Assembly: GCA_021018995.1 (NCBI GenBank)
Contig: CM037598.1
Coordinates: forward strand, 65,738,671-65,802,670
Length of the DNA stretch: 64,000 nucleotides
Direction of reading: 5' to 3'
Source: Chloranthus sessilifolius
Taxonomy: Eukaryota; Streptophyta; Magnoliopsida; Chloranthales; Chloranthaceae
The notes beneath the pieces were generated by a model. It did not search any database, had not been told where the DNA came from, and worked only from the letters and a program-made list of their open reading frames with translations. Position 1 is the first letter of the stretch; the number at the start of each line of letters is the position of its first letter. Both the position numbers and the translations under genes were made by a program. Below, piece after piece: positions 1 to 10,085 of the stretch.

Positions 1-477
1 AGGACGTCACAAACACTCCTTGAATTATTCTCGTAACACAATTCAACGATATTAAGCTTGAACCTTTATCTGGAGGGTACCAAAAATGATTCAATTTGAA
101 TTTGGGACATACCCATTTACCGCACCATTCTAATACAATCAAGAAGGGCCATAGCCTCAGCAATGTTGTTCTTCCCATAACCCTAGAAGTTGGCAAATGC
201 GCATATAAAAACACAATATTTATCCCTAATATATAATTTTTCCACCAGCACTCCTTCAGTTATTCCCGAAACTCGATCCATCAATATTAAGCTTGAAACC
301 TTCATCTGGAGGGTACCATTTTGTTCCCTTAGCTATGGGCCTTTGAATAGAAATGTTTGCAATTCCCACTTGATCCAGAATATCATTTGCCCATGCTGGT
401 TGACTTCTCAAAGGAGATTTAGAAGTTTGAAGCTCTTTAATCCATGTGGAAACCTTGTTAATAATCTCATTAACCAA
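1..477 (-). pseudogene. Decayed LINE-type RNase H fragments
   Basis: Read on the minus strand, 477 to 256 encodes a linker ending in W-Y-P-P-D-E-G-F-K-L-N-I-D-G-S, the start of the RNase H domain (RVT_3 type) found at the end of many plant non-LTR retrotransposons and related host proteins. Farther along (about 190-109) comes a piece like the middle of the same domain (A-E-A-M-A-L-L-D). At about 80-30 there is a second, stop-broken copy of the F-K-L-N-I start motif. Stops and frame changes break the reading, so it is not functional. The fragment runs off the left edge, so its parent element cannot be seen. Confidence 0.6.
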
Positions 478-576
478 GCTGATTTGAAAGAGAATTTACG
501 GTTAGCATTAGCCATTGATATTGGTACAACCAACACAACAAGGGCTAATACTATATTAATTCGAATTAATAGAAAA

Positions 577-987
577 GGATACTTCTATTAGCGCTCACGC
601 AATCTCTAAAAGCATCCACGTGTGCAACCTCTTTAAAATCATTGATTACTTCTTATCAGATAATGGAGATCGTGTTTCACTCAAATCTTCCACTCAATGG
701 ATCTTATGATCATGTCCCACCTATCAGACAGTCAGTTTTTATTCCACATGCCATTTTTTGGGGATTGGTGGCACGTAGAATAAAAAAGGCCACTTTAGAA
801 AAACAACCTTAAAAAGGAAACGTTTAAGCCTATTATACAGAAACCCAACTTTTTAGAAAAAAGGGTTTCACGTTTTTTTTAACTTCTAATTAATGTGAGA
901 TTAGAAACCCTTCCCATGTGTTAAGTATAGTTTTCAATATGACTTTACTAAACTACCCTTCTGTAAAGGGTAGTTTAGAAGCAAGAA
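577..987. repeat. Left terminal inverted repeat of MULE-1
   Basis: This arm pairs with 1883-2252 over about 0.4 kb with substitutions and small gaps. An inner boundary, GGGG followed by ATT near 760-766, corresponds to GGGGAAATTAGAA read from 2084 on the other arm. That inner sequence is the same type that forms the outer end of MULE-2 at 5735. The left arm has about 27 extra bases just inside this boundary. Confidence 0.75.
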
Positions 988-1383
988 GTCCAAAGTTTTC
1001 AAGGGTTTCTAGCACAACTTCTTCCCTCGTTCCAGCAACAGCTTCTTCTCCATCTACATTTTTCTTTATTGATGATTACAACAGATCTGCGAAATACGTT
1101 ATTCAGCATCACACTTGATCAAGAAGAAGCTTAGTTTCTCCATCTACATTTTCTGCGCCGGTTCTTCTTCTCCACCACCTGCGCACGCTGTGCACGTTCA
1201 CCCCGACGAGATTATAACAATACGCTCCCAGATCAATCAAAAATTTAGAGAAGAAACCATAAAAATATGAACTTTTACAATACCCTACATATGTGAATTG
1301 GAGGAACGTTGATACTTACTACTCGGGATTCATGGCAGTCGATCCGTTTCGTCGGTTCCTCTGGTTTTCCTGGCAGAAATTAT

Positions 1384-1801
1384 AGTCCAAAATGTAGGAT
1401 CTCGCCGGGAATTTTTAGCCAGTGAAGAGATCTAAATCTAACAAAAGGGTTTTTTTTTTTACTATTTTTCTTTTGGTTTAAATTTTATAGAGAGAAAGAG
1501 AGGTGAGAGATGGTCTAAAATATAAGATCTCGCTGAGAAATTTTTACCGGAGAAGAGATCTAAATCTAACAAAAGGGTTTTTTATTGTTTTTCTTATAGT
1601 TTAAATTTTATAGAGAGACAGAGGTGAGAGATGGTTCAAAATATAGGATCTTGCCAGAAAATTTTTGCTAGAGAAGAGATCTAAATCTAACAAAAGGGTT
1701 TTTTTTTTAACTGTTTTTCTTTTGATTTAAATTTTATAGAGAGAGAAAGAGGTGAGAGATGGTCCAAAATATAGGATCTCGCTAGGAAATTTTTGCCAGA
1801 G
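1384..1801. repeat. Tandem repeat, unit about 121-128 bp, ~3.3 copies
   Basis: Units start near 1384, 1512, 1633 and 1761. Each begins with a GGTCCAAAATATAGGATCTCG-type phrase (one base varies here and there). It continues with GAAGAGATCTAAATCTAAC, then AAAAGGGTTTTTT, and ends in a purine-rich TATAGAGAGA...GGTGAGAGATG stretch. The fourth copy is partial. The array lies wholly inside MULE-1, between its two inverted arms. Confidence 0.85.
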
Positions 1802-1882
1802 TCTATTGTAAATTGTCTTGCTGCGCTTGAGAAGCTCCTGCGCAGGTTCTTTTTGGCTTCCACCGATTAAAAAAAATAGAGA

Positions 1883-2252
1883 TTTCTGGCTTCTAAACGA
1901 CCCTTTATAGAAGGGTAGTTAAGTAAACTCATATTGAAAACTTGCTCAACATGTGCGACTAGCTTTCTAATCTCATAGAAATTAGAAGTTAAAAAGAACG
2001 TAAAACCCTTTTTTTCTAAAATGTTTGGAAACTGAATAATAGGCAAAAATGTTTCCTTTCTAAGGTTGTTTTTCTAATTTCCCCAATAAAAAATTGACCA
2101 TATGATAATTGAGACATGATCTCAAGGTCCATTTTGTAGAAGATCAAGGTGAAAAATGACCTCTTTCACCTGATATGAAGTAATCAATTATTTTCAATGA
2201 GTTTCCGAAGCTGGCGCTTTCAGAAAATGCGTGGGCGCTAATAGAGGTACTC
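1883..2252. repeat. Right terminal inverted repeat of MULE-1
   Basis: This is the reverse-complement partner of 577-987, readable by eye along most of its length. It includes the shared stretch with AACTACCCTTCT, the block TTAACTTCTAATT and the outer tip CTCTATTAGCGC. Confidence 0.75.
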
Positions 2253-2261
2253 AATAGAAAA

Positions 2262-3045
2262 TGATCATCTCTTTATAGATCGTGGTTTGACCACCCAAAT
2301 TTGTTGCCGATCGGCATATTATTTTATCAGTCCCATTCATCAATGAAGTAACTCGCGTTGGAACTTACCATAGACTCAAAGACATGATTTGGACGGTCTG
2401 ATAAATGCAATCTAATATGGACCCTTGTATATTATTTTCCCACTGTTGATATTAAAATGGATCAATTGGACGGTTCCAAAGTTCTTATCAGCTTGATTGC
2501 ATTATTTAGATCCACTAAAAATGCGCGTCATATGTCGTAAAAGTGGGCTTCTTGGTCTTAATCTATATAAAAGTCTCTTTTATTTGGGACTAATTGAGCA
2601 GAACAGTGGGATTCATGACTACCGACAAGAGCTGATATAACGAGGCTGTACCCTATTGTGCTTGTAACACATTTTATTTTTTTTAAGAAACGAATATTAT
2701 GCTTGTTACGCTTAATTTGTGGACAACCTTATTCCATTAGTCAACCATCCATTTCAAATATTATTGATGGTGTAAGATTTACACCGTATACAAGGAGCAT
2801 CTTGCTTCTCTGTTCAAAGTCTTTCATCCCATTCAAATGTTGTCACAGGTCCATGGCATGCCCACCATGCGCTGCACAGCTAGACCCTAGGATGCGCACG
2901 GATCTTGCGGCTCTTAAAAGTCCGGACACATCTCAAGCCTGCATGGAACATGTCACGCACGGTGTGTAATGGTGGACGGGTTGGACACCATATACTAACT
3001 GTAAAGTCCTTTGAGTTATTTTTCATGTGCTAGGACTAGGACCCA
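2262..3045. other. Intergenic DNA, no gene seen
   Basis: AT-rich sequence with no ORF of recognisable family. The 103-residue ORF at 2658-2969 lacks any motif or homology I recognise and is probably chance. Confidence 0.5.
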
Positions 3046-3370
3046 AGGGCTGTCAAAGGACCGGGTGGTATCAAGTCTAAATTTTGGCTTCCCAATAATG
3101 AAAAAATGGCATATGCTCGACCCAATCCAATAGTGCACCTTACCTGGCCTAACCCGACTAGACGGTGCACTCAACCTAACCCGACCCAGTAAAATCCCCC
3201 ATTTTTCATCTTTATATATAGCAAATATCGGGTGAGTTCGACCTGTCCCGATCTTTGTCCGATCCGACCTAACCCAACCCAATAGTACGTGCACATAACC
3301 TGAACCGACCCAACTAGATGATGCACTCGATCCAACCCGACGCAATAGTAAAAGCCCCTTAATTTTCATG

Positions 3371-3431
<61 letters not shown>

Positions 3432-3588
3432 CGGATCAGGTCAATCCTACCTAGCCTGTCGACCTCTTAGTCGACCCAACCCGTCCCGATGCCTCATGTC
3501 GGTCTTGACCCGACAGGCCAAGTTTATGTGCCTAACGTGACAAACTTTTGGGTCGGGTATCGGATCGACGGGACCCATTGATAGCCCT
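3046..3588. mobile_element. hAT-like non-autonomous element remnant
   Basis: The left end AGGGCTGTCAAAGGACC pairs with AGGGCTATCAATGGGTCC read from the right end. This resembles the AGGGGTGTCAA-type ends of plant hAT elements. The interior is rich in CCGACCC/GGGTCGG words. It contains a diverged ~160-bp duplication (about 3118-3221 against 3276-3383) and the AT microsatellite. I cannot find a convincing 8-bp target duplication, so the class and exact ends are uncertain. Confidence 0.5.
3372..3428. repeat. (TA)n microsatellite
   Basis: About 28 uninterrupted TA units inside the hAT-like remnant, a likely polymorphic site. Confidence 0.95.
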
Positions 3589-3783
3589 TAAGGGAGCCAC
3601 ATACTGTTTTACTGTTTTAAGTTTTAAAGTTTGTAGCTTCAAAGGGGATTCCTTCCCTAATAAAATAATCATAAAAGGAGAGGAATCGTAATCTTTTCTT
3701 TCAACTCAAGGCACAGAAAATAAATCTGAGAACCCCTCCCATGTAGACAAGCCGATAACTCAAAAAAATAAAGCACAGGCGCA

Positions 3784-3790
3784 ATATAAT
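3784..3790 (+). promoter_or_regulatory. Possible TATA box of the AWPM-19-like gene
   Basis: ATATAAT lies about 95 bases before the ATG at 3881, followed by a GA-repeat leader at 3839-3851. Position and composition fit a plant core promoter, but the AT-rich context makes this a weak call. Confidence 0.25.
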
Positions 3791-3880
3791 ATCTTATTTA
3801 TCAAATTCTCTACCTTAAAATTAGGGCACAATTGTTGTGAGAGAGAGAGAGGGTTCGTGCTGTCTTTCCATATTTCATTA

Positions 3881-6800
3881 ATGACTTCTAAGTCAGTAGC
3901 ATTATTACTCCTCATAATCAATCTCATACTTTACATCGTTGTTTCTGCAACCGCTGGATGGGCCATAAATTACAGCATTGAAGAGACTCCTCAGTTAGGT
4001 AATATTCTGTTTTTCTCCATAAAATAATAATTTTAATATTTTATTTTATATTAATAGATGTGACATAACTATGATAAAAAGTATGACAATGATATGATGA
4101 TGATTGTGAGAATCAAATTTTATTTTTGTCCTCTTAGCGCACCCAACTAATTCGAGAGGCACATGCGCGCGCCTTAAGTTAGCATGTGTTGCAGTGGGTC
4201 AGCTCAGGAAAAAATCCCTAGGGTGGCCTAAGTGGTTGATTCAAACTCAGGCCTCCCACTTCTTGAGGTGGGTTGGCCAAGCCCCTTGAGGTTGATGATT
4301 AAGGTTTCATATTTCCAAAATCATTAAACTCCTACCAGTGTTTTTTCGGGTACCTTTTTTTCGACTCAAGGTTCCTCTTTAGTTTCCTTTTTAACCCAAG
4401 TCTCACTGTTTAAACGGTTTACTGCTTTGAATCAAACGATGGATATTGAATTTTGTCCCAATCTTTGACGGTTAGATCATGGTCCTAATGTTTGATGTTA
4501 GATTTCGATTTCACGCGGCACACATCTTGAAAAGTGATTTCAGAACCACGTTTGATGTGCACCCTTGATTATGTTCATTTTTTGGGATGTTTATTAGGTG
4601 GAATTAAAATTCTGATTACATCAAGATCTATTGTTTTTAAAATTGGGACAAAAATCGATCTCCATCATTCAAAACAGTCTATGGTTTAAATACATGAAAC
4701 CCAAGTTGGGAAGGAAGAATTTTGGGTGGTAGATAAACGTCCCTACTTTTAAACTTATACATGCGTCCACATGAAAGACCCTATGCTGGATTTTAAATAT
4801 AAGGTTTATCTTATACTTATCGGCACATATGTATTGGGTTAGCCCTCACCTGATACAATATTTTAAGATTAACAACCCAAAAAATTGGGTTGAAAGATGA
4901 TTTCCATCATCGTATTCAATGTGATTAAAAGCCATATAAAATTAATGATATATTAGATTTACTAAGAAACAATTAATTATAGATGACATTTAACTGCTTT
5001 GATTTTGACAATGGAGATCCTTTTTGGTCTCCATCTTTTGTGGTGAAAGATCTTTTCACCATAATAACACACCTATCAGAAGGCACTGGGTCTAAAGAAG
5101 TAGGAAAATTTTCTTTTATTTTGTTATTGTTGTTAATAAAAGAAGTGTGCAAAAAGATTTAATAGTCAAAGACTGCACGCACTTGATTTTTCCTCACTTG
5201 CTCTTGGACTTGTGCAGGATACTTCTTGTTCATCCCGGTTCGGCTCTTTCCATTGTATTTTCCAATGGGAAACATGGCCACCGGATTCTTCACAGTGTTC
5301 TGCCTCATTGCCGGAGTCGTGGGCATTGCAACCTCCCTCTCCGGTATCAATAACGTCCGTCAATGGAATGTGTCAAATTTACAAGCTGCTTCCACCGCCG
5401 CAATTATAGCTTGGTCTCTCACCCTCCTAGCCATGGGGTAAATGAGTACTATTACTATTTGAGAGAGAGAGAGAGAGTTATGTTACTTAATTAGCAATTC
5501 GCTCCATTTGCTTTTGATTCGTAATTTGCAATTCGTTATTTTCATATGAACCCATTTTTATGAGATTTTAATAAGCTAACCATTAATAAAATATAATAAT
5601 TGAAGTACACGTATTATACTAAAAGAGGTTGTTAGCTTAGTTGGTTAAGCACCTTGACGTTAGTCTGTCAGGTTGGAGGGTGGAGGGTTCAGTTCTCTGG
5701 ATTCTTAGTTTTTTTACGAAAGTAATTTAATATAGGGGAAATTAGAAGAAAGTGCCTCATTTTGAAACGTTTCAAGCTAATATACCGAAACCAAACATTT
5801 TACATTAAAGAGTTTTCATGGCTATTTGAACTTTAGAGATTGGTGAGATCTAATTTACCCAACACGTGTGGGTATTGGTTGCAGTTGTGAAATTACAAAT
5901 TTTCCCTTCTATATAGAGGGTACTTTAAGGGGAAATTAGAAGGAAACACATCTGTTGGAGCCGGTCGTCTTCTCCAAAGTTGTCTTCTCCAAGAGAAACA
6001 CCCCTCATTTCAAAAACAGTTGATCGTCTTCTCCAAGAGAAACACCCTCCATTTCAAAACCTTTCAGCGTTGGTCGTCTTCTCCGCTCAAACCCACAGTC
6101 GTCTCCGCCCACTCAAACCCACCCATCGCCCATCTTTTGAGCTTTTATTCTTACAAACCCTTAACAAAAAAAAGGGGGAAAATCGAACTAAAGGTTATAT
6201 TGGAGATTTTAATCTCCATAAAAAAAACATAAATTAGAGTTTTTTTTCTTCTTCTCATAGAACAAAAACTAATCCAGTAACGATCTTGTGTGTGAGATAC
6301 AAGTGAGCTTCTAACTTCCAGTTGAAATAAAAATAATAAATAAAGCTGCTCATAGCTAAATTCTTTGTTCTGAGCTATTTCCTCCTTCACAAGCAATATA
6401 AAATAATTCTTTTGTGTTCATATCTTGTCTTCAATATGGAAAAACCCATTTTTATTTTTGTTCTTTTTCTTGTATCTTTAATTAGCTCTTCAATCTTCAT
6501 GCAAAGAAGAATAAAATCAGCTGAAAATTTGGATATTGTTCAACATTTATTTTGGGGAAGTTTTTCTTTAAGCTCTGTTTGGTCATTTCAGAAATAATGG
6601 CCACAATCTTTTGGAGCCAATCGGATTATCCGATAAAAATCGATGGCAGTAATCAGAGAAGACGAAACACCCTTACCCTCTGTATAGAAGGGCAATTTTG
6701 TAATCTCACTATTACAACGAATACACACATATGTAGGGTAATTTGGATCTCACGGATATCTGAAGTTCAAATAGTCGTAAAAACCCCTTTTAACTAAAAT

Positions 6801-9800
6801 ATTTTATTTCGGTATAATGCGCACAAACGTTTGAAAATGAGACATGATTTTCTGAAGTGCCCTTTAATATACAATTACAGTTCACCGGCTTCGCCCATTT
6901 AGCCCAAATTGGACCAAATTGGCTTGCTCCGAACCAATTTACCATTCGTGGGTTGCACAAGCAAATTACATATATTGAGAGAGAGAAAGGACTTTAATCA
7001 TTACATAGAAGCAAGTAACATTTTAGTATTAAAATCATTTGATTTGCTATTGCATGCTAAAAGAATATGCGCATCGGTCGATATGACTATTATTTTTAAA
7101 CTAGCTACTGTTCAGTTTATAGCCACGACTTTGATGGTTTAAATTGCTAAAAGCGTGTACGACATGGCATATATATACAGTCCACTTCAGGCAAAAAATA
7201 CAACCGATCTGAAAAGTCTCGATTCTAAGCTTAGTCCGGTTCTTATCAAAGGAAAAAAAGGTATTTGTTCCTTCCTAGAGAAGGGGCCATTGCTTGGTGA
7301 CGTGATAAAAGGCTTGGGCGGTCAAGTATAAAGGTAATAGTTGTCTAAAAAACAGCGACTTTGTGTGTAAAAAGTCAAAAGTTAAATTTGTGTCCCATCC
7401 ACTTTTTTTACGATTTTGTATCGACACTCCACATGTCGTCCATGTGGCAACCAAACTTGTATCTTGCTTGGGTGCATTGTTCAACCTCTTCTCACAGACC
7501 TTGCTCTTTTACTTAATATCAAATATATTTTGATCGTACGATCTTTGCTGACTACATGATACAAATAAGGCCATGCCATCTCAATTTTATGCCATGCAGC
7601 TGGCATCTTTGATCAATTCAAGGAGTCCATCTAACAGTTGGGATGGCAATGGACAAGGCTCCGGACCTTTTATTAAGATTGGTGTTGTCCGGTCCTATTG
7701 AAAAATCACAAAAATGTAAGCCCAAACCTGGCTCACTACCACCCTTAACTAGCAATCCATAGGCCTATGAAAGCTAATTTAATACTTTGTGTTAAAAATT
7801 AAGTACAAGAGTACAACCATGATTGTCAGTGTGTAGATGGGATGGTTCAAATCCTCTTTGAGCCGATATGAGTTATCACTTTGATGACTTAAATTGCTTA
7901 GAAATTGTGTTACATGACCTAAAAGCTGGGCATTCTCACCCCATTCATCCTATTGAAATAGGATAAATGGCATCCCCATTTTGTCGCTTCTATGACATGT
8001 GATATTGATTTTTCATCATGTAGAGGATCCAATGCGAAGATCTGATGAGTCAAAGATTTGAATTGAAAAAATATTTCAATCTTTCAATTCAAAGCTGTCT
8101 AAACATTTAAAAATGAATATCTAAAATTGATTTTGTAGATTTACATAATAGCCTTACCAACTGAAATTAACTTGGTTTTTACATTGCAGGGTGGCATGTA
8201 AAGAGATTAACATAGGTTGGAGGAACAGAAGCCTGGTAAGAAATTAGGGTTCAAATCTCCCATAGCGTTTTCTGTTTATACTGAAACAAGGCCAAATATA
8301 TGATGGTGCTCTGCACCAACGCGATGCACCGGCTTTTTATTTCTTGAAAAAAGGGACAGATGGGCTCCGCCACTGGTACGATGAAATCTGCATGGTTATC
8401 ATCTGAGGAATCCCATTTCTAGTGATCAAAAATGTGTTTTTTCGAGAAAAAAAAATTGTATGAAATTCCATTTAAAACATCCTTCTGGAAAAAGAAAAAA
8501 AACTGCTTTTAATTTTTTTTCGTTTTCGTCTTTTACCCCTTTTAGAAACGTCTTATTTGCACTGCACCACCTGTGTTTTACCTATTTACATTGCGGCCCT
8601 GACTTTTATGTTCCTTTAATTATTTTCCCTATAGCGATGGATTCTCCGACATAAAAACCTTTGAGTGCTTTGAATTAGTTGATAGAGATTATTTTTCGCT
8701 CTGATCTTTGATCTAACTTATTTTGAAATCATGGACCTACAGTCAAACCTTCAAATTTTAATTTTACATTATCCACATCTCAAAAAGCAATCCAAGAACT
8801 ACGTTTTATGCATACCCATCATCATCACCATTTGAAAATTGGAATCAATATCTGATCACGTGATAGTGGTGAAAAATAATTTCCATCACCTGATTTAGAG
8901 CAGTTAAATAGTAGTTTTGTAATTGATCCGTCACTGTAAGAGTAATATGTAAAGAAAACACAAAAGCAAGGACCAAAGTGTAAACAAGTGAAACATGTGG
9001 GGTGGAGTGCAAATAAGACATCTCAGGGGGTTAAATGCAAAAAAACCCTTTTTTTTATAAAAATACATTTTAAATGCATTTAATTTATAAAATAAATGTA
9101 TTTTTGGTCAGGTCATATACATATATGTTTTTATAATTATGAATATTTTTTTAATTTTAAAAACGTTTCAATGTTTTCTAAAGTTTTTTCCTGAAATTAC
9201 GGAAATTTACCCCAGTTCATATATTTCCGTAGCCCTTTCTTTATCTTACCTAAACTTGGTCAGTATGAGCCCATCTCCCTTTCCAAACACAGAGAAAGGT
9301 GCACAGCTTTGCTGTACCATCTTGGTGTAGTTTGTAAAAGTGAATAAAAAGGAACCGACTCTCTAATTACACTATTAAAAGTGAAAGATGTGAGCAATCC
9401 AAGCCGCCAAAGTGAGGTCACACATGGAAATATATTGTGTCTGAAAACCACACTTTTGGACTGATTTGAACCATCTGTGGTGTGCCCTAAATATTAAAGT
9501 TCACCAATCAGATGATTTATTTATGCTTATCCCCTCAATTCTTGGGTTAATATAAACTATTCTTACTAAGTGGCTGATATTAAAGTTTACCAATCAAATG
9601 GTTTATGTCTGCTTATAAGCTCAATTCATGGGTTGAGACATGATCTAAAGATGGACAGCCACTTAGACTATCTAACAGCAAATCATACTTAGATGGTGTA
9701 AGATCAATCCCCCATTCCTAATGGTAAATTACCGATTGTGGCAATTTTTAAGGAAATTATTTTAGTAACTTGCAGAGGACTTTAGAGGCATTGATGATCG

Positions 9801-9892
9801 TATCGAGCGGCACGCAGTTGTTCTGCGTGGGGGCAATTCAAGCCGGTATCGAGGAGTTCAACAGTTCAAAAATCCCTATTGGAAGAATTTGA
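3881..9892 (+). CDS. AWPM-19/PM19-like plasma-membrane protein, 4 exons
   Basis: Exons are 3881-3998, 5218-5437, 8190-8235 and 9776-9892. All junctions are GT-AG and keep frame, giving 501 nt (166 residues plus TGA). The product has four hydrophobic segments: one near residues 8-27 (ALLLLIINLILYIVV), two in exon 2 (PLYFPMGNMATGFF then VFCLIAGVVGIATSL; and AAIIAWSLTLLAMG), and one in exon 4 (GTQLFCVGAIQAG). The conserved family words FPLYFPMGNMATGFF, CKEINIGW and GTQLFCVGAIQAG identify the AWPM-19 family. These are small membrane proteins of embryo and dehydrating tissue, and a rice member has been reported to transport abscisic acid. Length is about normal for the family. The start is the first ATG after a GA-rich leader and the only one giving a full first membrane segment. 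Introns of 1219, 2752 and 1540 bp are enlarged by transposons. No broken codon is seen, so the gene looks intact. Confidence 0.93.
4384..4722. mobile_element. Fold-back MITE in intron 1
   Basis: The left arm (AACCCAAGT... GTTTAAACGG... CTGCTTTGAAT... GATGGA) is matched in reverse complement by 4722 backwards (AACTTGGGTTTCATG... TTTAAACC... CTGTTTTGAATGATGG). Its centre (CACATCTTGAAAAG... CCACGTTTGATG) resembles the centre of the element at 8525-9050, so both belong to one family. Ends are approximate and no target duplication was resolved. Confidence 0.55.
4889..5045. repeat. Partial fold-back relic of the same MITE family
   Basis: GATGATTTCCATCATCGTATTCAATGTGATTAAA on the left (split by changes) is an inverted counterpart of TTAACTGCTTTGATTTTGACAATGGAGATC near 4990-5020. 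The shared CTGCTTTGA and GATGGAGAT words tie it to the intron 1 and intron 3 MITEs. The centre is missing. Low-confidence relic. Confidence 0.35.
5625..5702 (+). mobile_element. tRNA-derived SINE head or degenerate tRNA
   Basis: TAGCTTAGTTGG at 5633-5644 fits the tRNA A-box consensus exactly. GGTTCAGTTCT near 5687 is a near B box about 54 bases later, the spacing expected in a tRNA gene or tRNA-derived SINE. I cannot fold a good cloverleaf, and a T-rich tract follows at 5708-5715. A functional tRNA is therefore unlikely and a short SINE remnant in intron 2 is the better reading. Confidence 0.5.
5735..6862. mobile_element. Non-autonomous Mutator-like element (MULE-2) in intron 2
   Basis: A perfect 9-bp duplication, TTTAATATA, flanks it (5726-5734 and 6863-6871). 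The first ~210 bases pair with the reverse complement of the last ~190, including CTCATTTTGAAACGTTT against CTCATTTTCAAACGTTT and CCCTTCTATATAGAGGGTA against CCCTTCTATACAGAGGGTA. It encodes no transposase. Short ORFs at 5980-6237 and 6412-6597 show no family. The C-rich, T-rich centre repeats the phrase CGTCTTCTCCAAGAGAAACACC twice near 5984-6043 (with one change). It sits inside intron 2 of the AWPM-19-like gene, which still has intact splice sites. Confidence 0.82.
6872..8189. other. Rest of intron 2, no recognisable feature
   Basis: AT-rich intron sequence ending in the acceptor at 8188-8189. No coding potential and no complete repeat is recognised. The 69-residue ORF at 7275-7484 on the minus strand looks like chance. 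Confidence 0.5.
8525..9050. mobile_element. Fold-back MITE in intron 3
   Basis: The left arm TCTTATTTGCACTGCACCAC is matched in reverse complement near 9020-9000 (TCTTATTTGCACTCCACCCC). Pairing continues for roughly 180 bases on each side (TTTACATTGCGGCCCTGAC against TTTACACTTTGGTCCTTGC, and GATTATTTTTCGC against AATTATTTTTCAC). It belongs to the same family as the intron 1 element. Ends are approximate. Confidence 0.6.
9488..9660. repeat. Tandem duplication of ~92 bp in intron 3
   Basis: ATATTAAAGTTCACCAATCA followed by GATGATTTAT at 9490 recurs as ATATTAAAGTTTACCAATCA and AATGGTTTAT at about 9577. Both copies run on into GCTTAT...CTCAATTC...TGGGTT. The copies differ at several positions, so the duplication is not recent. 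Confidence 0.7.
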
Positions 9893-10085
9893 CCTTGGAA
9901 ATAATTAGGCTTAATTTAGTTTTTTCTTTTTCTCCTCCAATTAATTGTACTTTATCATATGTCTAATGCCATTTTTTTTCTTTTTTAGAAAAATAAAATA
10001 TTGTTATAAAATAAAAGGAAAATGAAAATAAAATAAAGAAACTACAAAATATAAAACCAGTTCTTCAAGAATTATATATCATTCA

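Larger units (their letters stand above)
577..2252. mobile_element. Non-autonomous Mutator-like element (MULE-1)
   Basis: The element is flanked by a perfect 9-bp target duplication, AATAGAAAA, at 568-576 and 2253-2261. Its ends are long inverted repeats: GGATACTTCTATTAGCG on the left matches GAGTACCTCTATTAGCG read from the right. A 9-bp duplication with long terminal inverted repeats is the mark of Mutator-like transposons. No transposase is encoded; a 66-residue ORF at 918-1118 lies partly inside the left repeat and resembles nothing I recognise. The centre carries a ~125-bp tandem repeat. It lies ~1.6 kb upstream of the AWPM-19-like gene. Confidence 0.8.

Noticed and set aside
190..591. 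133-residue plus-strand ORF
   Set aside because: It is antisense to the RNase H fragments and has no family resemblance.
5166..5363. Minus-strand and shifted-frame ORFs over exon 2 of the AWPM-19-like gene
   Set aside because: They are shadows of the real exon frame, which alone gives family motifs and in-frame splicing.
5625..5702. Functional tRNA gene
   Set aside because: The A box is good, but the B box is imperfect and I could not form acceptor and anticodon stems.
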